Assembly: GCF_040892545.1 (NCBI RefSeq)
Contig: NZ_CP156079.1
Location: forward strand, 4,003,501 to 4,067,500
Reading direction: 5' to 3'
DNA from: Paracidovorax avenae
GTDB taxonomy: Bacteria > Pseudomonadota > Gammaproteobacteria > Burkholderiales > Burkholderiaceae_C
Length of the DNA: 64,000 nt
Positions within the stretch are counted from its first letter, which is position 1. Every line of letters starts with the position of its first letter. Made by a program: the position numbers and the translations under genes. A model generated the notes under the pieces. That model did no database searches. It was given only the letters and a program-made list of their open reading frames with translations, and was not told the origin of the DNA. Shown here in pieces: positions 9,252-18,215 of the stretch.

Positions 9252-10013
9252 CACATTTGCCACCTTTGGGCTTGTTAGACTTTTTCTTTTTAAGACGATT
9301 TCTCTTCTTATAGTTCGGTTCCTTCTTATACCAATCTTCTCTATTACATTTTCTACAGAGGACTTGGCCATTCACTTCTGTGGCGGGGCCTCCCGCTAAC
9401 TCCGGATCGATATGGTCAATCTGCCACTCGTCTTGAGGAGGTGTAACACCTTTTTGGCTCTTCTTTGGTTGCTGCCCTCGGCATTTACATTTCTCGCATT
9501 TCTTAACACCAAAAAATTGCTCATTCTCATCCAGGATCAAGCCTTTAGTCTTCTTTGTAAACTTTACTAGTCCATATGGATCGATCCACTCTAAAGGATT
9601 GGGAGCGAAAACAAAAAGATTTACTCCACCGTCGAGCCCAATCGGATCCTGGTGCACGAACCGCCCCGTCACCGGATCGTAGTACCGATGTCGGTTGTAG
9701 TGCAGCCCCGTCTCGCCATCGAAGTACTGCCCCTGGAACCGCAGCGGCTGCTCCACGAAGCTCAGCGCCTGTCGACTCTTTGACCTCTTCCCTTTCTTTG
9801 TCTGCGGCCTCGCCCTTCCACACCGACTCCAGCTTCGCCAACGGCACGAAGCTGTCCGGCTCGTAGAGGTATTCCGACAGCCTGCTGCCGCGCAGCTCGC
9901 CCGCCAGCAAGTCACCGTCGTAGAAGAAGGCCGTGCGCCCGAACGCGTCCCGCTTCTCGATGCGACGGCCCAGTGCGTCGTAGCGGTAGTGGGTGACCTG
10001 CTCCGTGGCCGAA
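9241..10013 (-). pseudogene. Displaced Rhs tip with HNH nuclease toxin, frameshifted by deletion
   Basis: This is a fragment of an Rhs gene lacking promoter and start. Its 3' part encodes the Rhs boundary (RFVHQDPIG, then WIDPYG) and an unrelated C-terminal toxin of about 115 residues with two CxxC pairs (CEKCKC; LCRKCN) flanking [15 protein letters not shown], the pattern of an HNH endonuclease, ending in a lysine-rich tail. Compared with the full Rhs gene, about 210 bp of core is missing near 9773. After this deletion the upstream core (9780-10013) and the toxin are in different frames. The homology ends sharply near 10013. It is a silent toxin cassette that could be revived by recombination with the intact Rhs. 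Confidence 0.8.
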
Positions 10014-10034
10014 TGATCAAGCCATTAAATCTAA

Positions 10035-10676
10035 CTAATCTATTTTTATATTAATTTTTGAACCATCAGGCATATCTTTTATCTGTAATGCAATAGAAGC
10101 TCGGTACTTCATAGCCTTAACAGATTCCATGGCATAAAGATTGTCCACCTCAAACTCACCGCCTGTGACAAATGGAATTTTCGGCAGCAATCTACTTCCC
10201 AGTGGAATTGGGCCATGAACTTCTTGCCATTCATGCGCCAAAGAACGACCGGTATAAAAATCATAGTCGCCCATAATCTCTGACGCCCAATCGTTCAATG
10301 AACCTGCAATTTCCTCCGCCTCTCCTGTCTCAGGATCGAAGGTGGAAATTTTTTCATCCTTTATAAAAAATTGATTCCCAAAAACATCTTCAGCAAAGAA
10401 ATAACCTAACGGATCCAACTCCTTGTAGTCACTCCGCCACAAATCACTGGAATTCCAACGCTCGATGGAAAGATCCTTGCAAGACTCATCTGCACTGAAA
10501 AAATGTAGAGCGCCTTCAAAACCATAACCACCATTCATTTTCAACAACATGTAGTGCAGCTCTTCACCTATAGAACTTGCATAATTGCGAAAAATTTTAA
10601 TATCAGTCTTGAGCGCGAAGCCGGACGCAGGAGCGCATAAACTCACAAGCTTATCGATTTCTTTTTTTGACATCAT
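10035..10676 (-). CDS. SMI1/KNR4 (SUKH) superfamily immunity protein
   Basis: A 213-residue soluble protein. The N-terminal 140 residues follow the SUKH pattern of polymorphic-toxin immunity proteins: [20 protein letters not shown] near residue 42, then [13 protein letters not shown] near residue 93 and a Trp-containing helix ([11 protein letters not shown]). The C-terminal part ([16 protein letters not shown] onward) matches a subgroup with an extra beta domain. Its ATG overlaps the stop of the preceding Rhs tip (ATGA at 10673-10676), as expected for a toxin/immunity pair. However, the toxin in that tip is almost entirely missing. Confidence 0.85.
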   Translation of the reverse strand: MMSKKEIDKLVSLCAPASGFALKTDIKIFRNYASSIGEELHYMLLKMNGGYGFEGALHFFSADESCKDLSIERWNSSDLWRSDYKELDPLGYFFAEDVFGNQFFIKDEKISTFDPETGEAEEIAGSLNDWASEIMGDYDFYTGRSLAHEWQEVHGPIPLGSRLLPKIPFVTGGEFEVDNLYAMESVKAMKYRASIALQIKDMPDGSKINIKID

Positions 10677-11646
10677 TTGATCTTTATATTTACCTCATAC
10701 GTTCCTCTGGGAAGCTTTTTAGCCATTCCCAGCGGATCAATCCACATGGAGGAATTCGGACCAAATTCATAGAAAGTTATTCCGCCAAGTATTCCGATAG
10801 GATCCTGATGCACAAACCGCCCGGTCACCGGATCGTAGTACCGAAACCGGTTGTAGTGCAGCCCCGTCTCGCCATCGAAGTACTGCCCCTGGAACCGCAG
10901 CGGTTGCTCCACGAAGCTCAGTGCCAGGATCTCCCCTTTCGCCGCCAGCGCCAAAGGCCGCTCCGCCTGGGTGAATACCGCCGCGTCGTCCGTACCCGTG
11001 CGCATTACCTGCAACGCCTGCGTCTGCCCCCACACCTGGTAGCTCGCCGCCCACACGATACGGCCCTGTTCGTCCGTCAGTTCCTGCGGCGCGCCGACCT
11101 GGTCGCATTGGTAGTAGTAGGCGGCGAAGTCCCTGGGTCGTGCCCCCTCTTTCTCTGCGGCCTCGCCCTTCCACTCCGACTCCAGCTTCGCCAGCGGCAC
11201 GAAGCTGTCCGGCTCGTAGAGGTATTCCGACAGCCTGCTGCCGCGCAGTTCGCCCGCCAGCAGGTCCCCGTCGTAGAGAAAGGCCGTGCGCCCGAACGCG
11301 TCCCGCTTCTCGATGCGCCGGCCCAGCGCGTCGTAGCGGTAGTGGGTGACCTGCTCCGTGGCCGCAGGCGCAGGCTCCGCGTGCCCTTCGGCGGGGCGGT
11401 CGCGGTAGCGCACGACCCTCGCTTCGACGATCTGGTGCTCCGGGCTGTAGCGGTAGTGCTGAACCGTGTGCCAGCCGATACGCCGCTCGACGACGTTGCC
11501 ATGCAGGTCGTAGGCGAAGCGCAGGTCCTGGTACACCGTCAGGCGGTTGTGCGGCACCACGTCCCGCTGGCCCACGCCGCCGCTCGCCTGCGCGCCAGCG
11601 CCCCGGTTGGGGTTGAGCAAGTTGCCGGCCAGGTCGAAGCGGATCT
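10673..11646 (-). pseudogene. Displaced Rhs tip with eroded toxin
   Basis: About 300 codons of Rhs core, nearly identical to the corresponding part of the full Rhs gene, beginning abruptly at about 11646 (IRFDLAGNLLNPN) with a stop codon shortly upstream in the same frame and no credible start. The core runs to the cleavage boundary [13 protein letters not shown] and WIDPLG. Only about 16 residues follow before the stop ([17 protein letters not shown] region), far too short for a toxin domain. The downstream SUKH immunity gene is intact and overlaps the stop. It is a cassette displaced by a newer tip and then truncated. Confidence 0.8.
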
Positions 11647-11718
11647 CACTTACATTTGGGTGGTACGGCTATCGGGGAGCACATCAGTGGTTTGAGAGAT
11701 TCTCGTATCCAACAGTAA

Positions 11719-12306
11719 TCAACCTAGCTGGACATAGAAATTTCCAACCAACCCTGATTTGGAAATATCAATATTTTTCCTTATAAAAACATAACCCACG
11801 CCATCAGATATGACTCCTCTATTCTCTCCCAATGCTTCATCCATATCGGGGCCATAGATCGTTGCAACACATTCATAATTTTTTATTTCTATTGGATCCT
11901 GGACCCAATAAGGGATACCCCCTACATACGAAGCCACGTTTTCATCATCTTCTTGTGCGGCTCGGTTTGTTATTGATTTAGAAGTTTCAGATTGATATGG
12001 ATGAATAATCTTTTCCTTTCCGCTCATATCATGAAGAATGACAACCGCATTTTTAGCAACGTCTTCCTCTTGAGAAATCTTTCCATAGTGAGAATAACTC
12101 TCTTTATCATACAAAATAAAAACCGACAACCAAAGTCCCGTCCCTTCTCCCTCCTTGATCCAATTCATTGGCAGGGAAAGAAGATGAAACAGGGGTTTCC
12201 CATTTTCATCCAAGGGCCAATCAACACCTTCAGACAATTTACAAGGGCCATCCAAAAAACCATAACCTACTTCATGGGGCGCGGGAAGAAAAACTAGCTC
12301 TCTCAA
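11719..12306 (-). CDS. Immunity protein for the full-length Rhs effector (DUF1963/YwqG-like)
   Basis: A 195-residue soluble protein. The N-terminal region GVDWPLDENGKPLFHLLSLP and later beta strands (LWLSVFILYDKESYSHYG; VGGIPYWVQDP) resemble the DUF1963/YwqG fold, an assignment of moderate certainty. The TTG start at 12306 is chosen because AAGGAG stands 6 nt upstream, and the gene begins 21 bp after the Rhs stop. As the first gene after the intact Rhs tip it is the best candidate for the cognate immunity protein. Confidence 0.72.
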   Translation of the reverse strand: MRELVFLPAPHEVGYGFLDGPCKLSEGVDWPLDENGKPLFHLLSLPMNWIKEGEGTGLWLSVFILYDKESYSHYGKISQEEDVAKNAVVILHDMSGKEKIIHPYQSETSKSITNRAAQEDDENVASYVGGIPYWVQDPIEIKNYECVATIYGPDMDEALGENRGVISDGVGYVFIRKNIDISKSGLVGNFYVQLG

Positions 12307-12327
12307 TTTAATCTCCTTCCATAATGG

Positions 12328-15300
12328 CTATAAACAACAGCAAAATTTCTCACTTGCCTTCCTTAATCTGCGAGCTCTAGACGCAGGAATACCTGCCTTC
12401 CTAAGCGCGCCTTGCCAAACATCCATCTGTCTCTTGGATGGCTTACCATCCGGGCCGAAGTCGAATACATTGACAGGATTGTTTAAATGCTGCATTGCCA
12501 GTGCATTCTCGTTGGCATGCACAGCGCCATGGGTTTTACTGTCCAATGCGATAGAAGGGTTATTCTGCAATCTTCTCCTCTTGGTTGCGCAACCCGCCTG
12601 TACAAGTGCCTCGTGTCGAACCAATTCGTGAGCCGCCAGTTTATCTCCCACATGAGAGCCGCCATTCAAACTGCCGTACGTCCCTAATTGCCCAAAAACT
12701 GCCAGCCCACGTGGGTCCGCCCACACCATAGAATTTGGTGCATATTTATACAGGTTTATTCCACCTAGATACCCAATCGGATCCTGGTGCACGAACCGCC
12801 CCGTCACAGGATCGTAGTACCGATGTCGGTTGTAGTGCAGCCCCGTCTCGCCATCGAAGTACTGCCCCTGGAAACGCAGCGGTTGCTCCACGAAGCTGAG
12901 CGCCTGCACATCCCCCTTCGCCGCCAGCGCCAAAGGCCGCTCCGCCTGGGTGAACACCGCTGCGTCGTCCGTGCCCGTGCGCATCACCTGCAGCGCCTGC
13001 GTCTGCCCCCACACCCGGTAGCTCGCCGCCCAGACGATGCGGCCCTGCTCGTCCGTCAGTTCCTGCGGCGCGCCGATCTGGTCGCATTGGTAGTAGTAGG
13101 CAGCGAAGTCCTTGGGTCGTGCCGACTCCTTGTCTTCTTCCTCTTCTTTGTCTGCGGCCTCGCCCTTCCACTCCGACTCCAGCTTCGCCAGCGGCACGAA
13201 GCTGTCCGGCTCGTAGAGGTATTCCGACAGCCTGCTGCCGCGCAGTTCGCCCGCCAGCAGGTCCCCGTCGTAGAGAAAGGCCGTGCGCCCGAACGCGTCC
13301 CGCTTCTCGATGCGCCGGCCCAGCGCGTCGTAGCGGTAGTGGGTGACCTGCTCCGTGGCCGCAGGCGCAGGCTCCGCGTGCCCTTCGGCGGGGCGGTCGC
13401 GGTACCGCACGACGCGCGCCTCCACGATCTGGTGCTCCGGGCTGTATGCGAAGCGCTGCACGGTGTGCCAGCCGATGCGCCGCTCGGTGACGTTGCCGTG
13501 CAGGTCGTAGGCGAAGCGCAGGTCCTGGTACACCGCCAGGCGGTTGTGCGGCACCGCGTCCCGCTGGCCCACGCCGCCGCTCGCCTGCGCGCCAGCGCCC
13601 CGGTTGGGGTTGAGCAGGTTGCCGGCCGGATCGAACGCGAAGGTTTCGCGCTCGGTGGCCTGCTGCTTGTGGTCGCCGCGCTGCGCCGCCAGGATGCGGC
13701 CCAGCGGGTCGTACCGGTAGTGGCTGTCGCCGCGCAGGCCGTCGCGCGTGGCGATCAGGTTGCCCGTGGGATCGTAGCGGTACTGCCGGGCGATGCGGTC
13801 GCCCGAAGGCAGCTGCGGCAACGCCGGCAGGCCCTGATCGCGGTCCCGCAGGGCCTGTGGCGACGGCATGCCCGGCTGCCCCTGCAGCGCCTGCCGCCGG
13901 CCCACCTTGTGCGCCACCAGCCGGCCCATCGGGTCCCAGCCGTAGCGGCTTTCCAGGGCGCCCTGGGTGCGCTCGATTTCCTGGTGCAGCGCGTCGCGCT
14001 CGATGTCCGAGAGCACGTGGCCATCCACGCGGATCTGGTGCAGGTGGCCCGAGCCGTAATAGAGCCATTGCACGTGCCGGCCGCCGGGCATGCGGCAGTC
14101 CGTGCGGTTGCCCAGCGCGTCGTAGGCATGGCGCCAGGCATAGCGGCCCAGGGTGCCCGTCCCTTGCGGCGCCAGGTGCTCCTGCACTTCCTCGACGAGG
14201 CGCGAAAGCGGGTCGTAGGCGAAATGCACCTGGGCGTCGCCATTGCCGGCCTGCAGCATGCGGCCCAGCAGGTCGTAGGCGAAGGTGGTGGCATCGCCGC
14301 TGCCGGCCCCTTCTTCCGTGCCGTCCGGGCCGAGGTGCGCCTTGGCGACGAGGCGGCCCACCGCGTCGCGGCGGAACACGGTGCGCTTCGGTAACGGCGC
14401 TGCGGGGTCGGGGTCGTACGGCGTGTCCGATGGCAGCCGCGCGTCGCGCTCGTGCAGCTCGGCCAGTTCGCCCGCGGCGTTGTAGCGGTAGCGCTGGATG
14501 CGGCCGTCGAAACCGATTTCCTCGATGAGGTTGTCCGCCGCGTCGTAGGTGAAGCGGGTGGTGTCGCCGTTCTCGTTCTGCAGCGCCACGAGGCGGCCCA
14601 CGGCGTCGTGCTGGTAGCGCAGCGTGCCGCCGAGCGCGTCCTGGCGCAGCACGGGCTGGTCGAGCCCGTTGTAGGCGTAACGCGTGGCGGCGCCCTGCGG
14701 GTCGGTGTAGCCGGTGAGGTTGCCCTGCGCATCGAAGTCGTAGCGGTGCTCCGAGCCGTCGGGCCCCACCACGTGGCGCAGGCGGCCCAGAGCGTCGTGG
14801 CGGTACCGGGTGGTCTGGCCCAGGGCGTCGGTGGATGTCAGCAGGTTGCCGAGCGTGTCCCAGGTGTAGCGCGTAGTCTGGCCGGAGCAGTCGGTGTAGG
14901 CGACGAGCTGGCCGGCGTCGTCCCACAGCAGGCGGCGGGTCTTGCCGTGCGCATCCTCGATGGCCACGGGCAGGCCGCGCGCGTCGTAGCGCCAGCGCGT
15001 GGCATGGCCTAGCGGATCCACGCGCTCGGCGAGGTTGCCTCGTTCGTCGTAGCGCTGGCGCCAGACATGGCCCAGCGCATCGATCGCTTCCACGGGCATG
15101 TCGAGGCGGTCATAGGCGAGGCGCGTGGTGGCGCCGGCCGCGTCGGTCACGGCCAGCAGGTTGCCGCGCGCATCGAAGCGCCAGCGCGTGGCCCGGCCCA
15201 GCGCGTCGCGGGCTTCCTCGGGGTTGCCGGCGGCGTCCAGGCGCGTCTCGGTGCGCACGGGGCGGCCATCGGGGCCGGGTTCGGTGATGGCGACGACTTC

Positions 15301-17085
15301 GTGCGCCGCGTTGTATTCGTAGCTGCTGCGCCGGCCCAGCGCGTCGGTCACGTGGGTGGTGCGCCGGCCCAGGTCGTAGTCGAAGCGCGTGTCCAGCAGG
15401 CCCGGCGTGTCCGTCCAGGTGCGCACGACGCGCCCGCCCGCATCGTGGCGGCTCCATTGCTGGTGGTGCGTGAAGCCGTTGCGGGTGGCATAGGCCACCA
15501 TGAGGTGGTGGCGGTAGCGGTAGCGCGCGGTGCCGCCCAGGGCATCGGCGGCCTCGGCCAGGTTGGCGCGCAGGTCGCCAGCCTCGTTGCCCTCGGTGCC
15601 ATAGGCGTAGCGCGCGAGCACACCGCCCGCGTGCTGCACGCCATCCAGTACGCGCGGCTCCAGGTGGATGGCCTGCAGCAGCCGGTCCGGCGCGCCCTCT
15701 TCGCCGCTCCATGCGAAGCGCAGTTGCCGGCCGGCGCTGTCCGTCAGGCCCAGCGGCCGCGGCGCGCAGCCATCGGCGCCGGTGGCATCGTACGCGGGGT
15801 AATGCAGCGTGACGGCGTTGCCGTTGCGGTCGGCCATGCGCGCCAGCGGCAGGCGCCACTGGCCGGGCACGGGGGCCGCGAATTCATGCCGCAGGCCGTC
15901 GGTGGCTTCGATGCTCCAGCCGCCGCCCTCGTGGTGCCGCACGGTGATCTTCTCGCGCGCATCGAAGTGGCTGGCGCCGCGCGGCAGCACGGGCAGCCGC
16001 ACGAGGCGGCCGCGCGCGTCGTAGTAATGCACGGCGTCGTAGGCCAGCGTGAGCTCGATGGACAGCGGCGTGCTCCAGCCCCAGCCGAGCCAGCCCGGGC
16101 GCCGGTCGCTGGAGCGGTAGAAGCGGCGCCAGGCGAGCGGCAGCGGGCCGGGCAGCTCGAAGTCGGTCTCGGCGAGGATCTTGGCGCCCGTGGCGAAGAT
16201 CACCGGGTGGCAGGTGCCCAGTTCGCAGGAAGGCTGCGGCATGTGGCCCGGGCGCGCGTCATCGAGGATGGTGCCTGGCGCATTGGGATTGACCTGGTTG
16301 TCCCCCCGGTTCGCCACGGGCTTGGGCTTGCCCTTGGCCCGCTTGACGATCTTGCCCAGCACGAAGCCGATGGTGACCGAGGCGATGCCGTTGGCGATGA
16401 CGTCGGCGATCTGGTCGATCTTCTCGTCGGTGAGCGGCGGGGTGAGCAGCTCCTGCACTTCCTTGGCCAGTTCCGCCACCTGGACGGCGGATTCGGCCAT
16501 GGCCGCGCCGCCCACCACGAGGTTCACCCCCGGGATGAGCTTGCCCACCAGTTTGAGCGCAGGGCCGATGAGCACGCTCGGGTCCGTGAGGCTCTCGCCC
16601 AGGGCCGCGAGCTGGTCGCCGAAGGCGCCGGGCAGCTTCTCGATGACTTTCTGGGCGAGCTGGTCGTAGGGGCCGGGCAGCGCCTTCATGGCCAGCCGCA
16701 TGGCCCAGCCGGGCTGGATCACCAGCGCATTGCTCTTGGTGGTGTCGAACGAGCGCACGCTGCCGCGGCTCTCGAACTTGGTGTCGCTGCTGTAGCTGGT
16801 GGGCTCGGCGGCGCCACCCACCACCGTGGACTTGACGCCCGCGATGCCGCCCAGGCGGTCGGGCGTGGCGGGGATGGATTCGAAGCGGCTGCCGGCGATG
16901 GCGACGGGCTGGCGGTCGATCTTCAGGGTGGCGGTGCCGTTCTTGAGGCCCGGCCCGTGCGCCATGTTCAGGATCGGCACGGGCGGCCCGTTGGGCTTCG
17001 GGAACACGGGGTTCACCGGGCCCGGGATCATCGCCGGGCTGCGGCCTTCGTGGATCGCTCTGCGGTCGTTGACGAACGTGGCCAT
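12328..17085 (-). CDS. PAAR-like Rhs effector of the type VI secretion system
   Basis: A 1585-residue polymorphic toxin. Residues about 8-125 are a PAAR-like DUF4150 domain (PAMIPGPVNPVFPKPNGPPV) that caps the VgrG spike. Residues about 150-260 are helical and partly hydrophobic. A DUF6531-type segment (about 290-360, LPLAWRRFYRSSDRRPGWLG) opens the Rhs barrel, followed by dozens of YD repeats up to about 1440. The boundary [20 protein letters not shown] precedes a variable toxin of 124 residues. This toxin has HELVRHE, NNPSIALDSKTHGAVH and WQGALRKAGIPASRARRLRK and ends in CCCL. The spaced histidines suggest a nuclease, but I cannot name the family. It lies downstream of its probable chaperone and adaptor genes, and its immunity gene follows. 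Confidence 0.92.
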   Translation of the reverse strand: MATFVNDRRAIHEGRSPAMIPGPVNPVFPKPNGPPVPILNMAHGPGLKNGTATLKIDRQPVAIAGSRFESIPATPDRLGGIAGVKSTVVGGAAEPTSYSSDTKFESRGSVRSFDTTKSNALVIQPGWAMRLAMKALPGPYDQLAQKVIEKLPGAFGDQLAALGESLTDPSVLIGPALKLVGKLIPGVNLVVGGAAMAESAVQVAELAKEVQELLTPPLTDEKIDQIADVIANGIASVTIGFVLGKIVKRAKGKPKPVANRGDNQVNPNAPGTILDDARPGHMPQPSCELGTCHPVIFATGAKILAETDFELPGPLPLAWRRFYRSSDRRPGWLGWGWSTPLSIELTLAYDAVHYYDARGRLVRLPVLPRGASHFDAREKITVRHHEGGGWSIEATDGLRHEFAAPVPGQWRLPLARMADRNGNAVTLHYPAYDATGADGCAPRPLGLTDSAGRQLRFAWSGEEGAPDRLLQAIHLEPRVLDGVQHAGGVLARYAYGTEGNEAGDLRANLAEAADALGGTARYRYRHHLMVAYATRNGFTHHQQWSRHDAGGRVVRTWTDTPGLLDTRFDYDLGRRTTHVTDALGRRSSYEYNAAHEVVAITEPGPDGRPVRTETRLDAAGNPEEARDALGRATRWRFDARGNLLAVTDAAGATTRLAYDRLDMPVEAIDALGHVWRQRYDERGNLAERVDPLGHATRWRYDARGLPVAIEDAHGKTRRLLWDDAGQLVAYTDCSGQTTRYTWDTLGNLLTSTDALGQTTRYRHDALGRLRHVVGPDGSEHRYDFDAQGNLTGYTDPQGAATRYAYNGLDQPVLRQDALGGTLRYQHDAVGRLVALQNENGDTTRFTYDAADNLIEEIGFDGRIQRYRYNAAGELAELHERDARLPSDTPYDPDPAAPLPKRTVFRRDAVGRLVAKAHLGPDGTEEGAGSGDATTFAYDLLGRMLQAGNGDAQVHFAYDPLSRLVEEVQEHLAPQGTGTLGRYAWRHAYDALGNRTDCRMPGGRHVQWLYYGSGHLHQIRVDGHVLSDIERDALHQEIERTQGALESRYGWDPMGRLVAHKVGRRQALQGQPGMPSPQALRDRDQGLPALPQLPSGDRIARQYRYDPTGNLIATRDGLRGDSHYRYDPLGRILAAQRGDHKQQATERETFAFDPAGNLLNPNRGAGAQASGGVGQRDAVPHNRLAVYQDLRFAYDLHGNVTERRIGWHTVQRFAYSPEHQIVEARVVRYRDRPAEGHAEPAPAATEQVTHYRYDALGRRIEKRDAFGRTAFLYDGDLLAGELRGSRLSEYLYEPDSFVPLAKLESEWKGEAADKEEEEDKESARPKDFAAYYYQCDQIGAPQELTDEQGRIVWAASYRVWGQTQALQVMRTGTDDAAVFTQAERPLALAAKGDVQALSFVEQPLRFQGQYFDGETGLHYNRHRYYDPVTGRFVHQDPIGYLGGINLYKYAPNSMVWADPRGLAVFGQLGTYGSLNGGSHVGDKLAAHELVRHEALVQAGCATKRRRLQNNPSIALDSKTHGAVHANENALAMQHLNNPVNVFDFGPDGKPSKRQMDVWQGALRKAGIPASRARRLRKASEKFCCCL

Positions 17086-17093
17086 GTCTGTGC

Positions 17094-18215
17094 TCAGGAA
17101 GGAATCGGGAGGGCACCGCGGCCGGCGCCCGCCGCCGGGCGCGCGGGCTGCGCATGGTCCCAGGTGGCGACCCAGGCGGCGGTGCGCGTGGACAGGCCGG
17201 TGACGGTCTGCAGGCCCGCGTGGCCCGCGAGGCGCGCAGGCATGACGGGGTGGGACAGCGCCTGGCGCATTTCATGGAAGAGCGAGAGCATGAGGGGCAC
17301 CCACGCGGCGCCGACCTCGCCCAGGAAGGCGGCCGGATCGCGCGCGGGGGCGAGCCCGCCGTCGGCGGCGAAGGCCGCCGACAGGCTGGCCCGTTCGGCC
17401 CCGCGCCAGGGAGAGCCGTCCATGTCCGACCAGTAGGAATGCAGCGCATCGGCGGGCATGTGCGCGGTCTGCAGCGCGGCGCGGGCGGCCTGGATCAGGG
17501 CGCGGCCGTCCAGCAGCGAGTCCTCGCCCACGCGGGGGGCGGCTTCCTCGCCGAACGCCGGCGGATAGACGGTGGCGAAGTCGCCGGCCGCGGGCATGCG
17601 GCCCAGGCGGACGAAGGCGGCGGCCTCGGAGGCGACGAAACCTTCGCAATGGCCGGCGACCTGCACCCAGCGGCGCTGGTAGAGCACCTCCACCACGGCC
17701 GGGTCGGCGAGGCTGTCCACGCCGCCCACGAGCACTTCGGGCACGTCGGGGTGCGACTGCATGAACCGGTAGGCTCCGGACAGCGCATCGGCGCCGCCCA
17801 CCGCACCGCCCGCATACAGGGTCAGGGGCAGGAATTCGGGGGCGAGGTCCAGGGCGCGCGGCAGTTCCAGCGCGAAGCGGTCGGCGTCGATGCCGCCGGG
17901 CCGTTCCGCCCAGGCCTCGGGCAGGGCCACGAACAGCGGGATCGGCCGCTGCAGGGGCCAGCCCGTGGCGGGCGCCGGCCCGGAGCGCAGGGCCTCGTGC
18001 AGCGCCGGGGCGGCCAGGCGCACGAGGCGCTCCGTGCCGGTGCAGGCCGGGTCGATGCCGGACACGCGCGAGACGGTGGCGCGGTGGTCGGCCTGGCCGG
18101 CGATGGCCTGCCGGGAGAAGGCGGACAGGCCTGCGGCGAGGCTGGAGGCAGTCTGCCAGGCGCGGGTGCCGATGGGGGTGCAGGCGCCAGTGGCGGCGAT
18201 GGAAAGAGGCGTCAT
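17094..18215 (-). CDS. T6SS-associated beta-ketoacyl-synthase-like (thiolase-fold) protein
   Basis: A 373-residue cytoplasmic protein starting with the thiolase/KAS strand LSIAATGACTPIGTRAWQ. A second thiolase half is visible from about residue 190 (FVASEAAAFVRLGR). At the place where KAS enzymes carry the nucleophilic cysteine there is LYAGGAVGGADALSGAY, without cysteine, so it is probably not a condensing enzyme. Homologues occur next to VgrG, DUF2169 and PAAR-Rhs genes and are thought to help load or fold the effector. Its start overlaps the stop of the TIGR02270-type gene (ATGA), and Rhs starts 8 bp after its stop. Confidence 0.75.
   Translation of the reverse strand: MTPLSIAATGACTPIGTRAWQTASSLAAGLSAFSRQAIAGQADHRATVSRVSGIDPACTGTERLVRLAAPALHEALRSGPAPATGWPLQRPIPLFVALPEAWAERPGGIDADRFALELPRALDLAPEFLPLTLYAGGAVGGADALSGAYRFMQSHPDVPEVLVGGVDSLADPAVVEVLYQRRWVQVAGHCEGFVASEAAAFVRLGRMPAAGDFATVYPPAFGEEAAPRVGEDSLLDGRALIQAARAALQTAHMPADALHSYWSDMDGSPWRGAERASLSAAFAADGGLAPARDPAAFLGEVGAAWVPLMLSLFHEMRQALSHPVMPARLAGHAGLQTVTGLSTRTAAWVATWDHAQPARPAAGAGRGALPIPS

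Larger units (their letters stand above)
9650..13640. repeat. Rhs core tip repeated three times in direct orientation
   Basis: The segment of the intact Rhs gene at about 12780-13640 recurs at about 10800-11646 and, with a 210-bp internal deletion, at about 9650-10013. All copies are in the same orientation. Long runs are identical at nucleotide level, for example the stretches around TACGACGCGCTGG-type YD repeats. Each copy ends at the same DPIG boundary, after which sequences are unrelated. These homologous tracts are the substrate by which new tips replace old ones. Confidence 0.85.

Noticed and set aside
9780..10020. N-terminal extension of the HNH toxin frame up to a TTG at 10020
   Set aside because: In this frame the sequence is an Arg/Ser/Thr-rich shadow of the Rhs core; the true core frame is a different one, so it is not part of a real protein.
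11647..11718. Short stretch between the displaced Rhs tip and the DUF1963-like gene, possibly a transposase scar
   Set aside because: No terminal repeats, target duplication or recognisable coding sequence; it is simply the non-homologous flank of the cassette.
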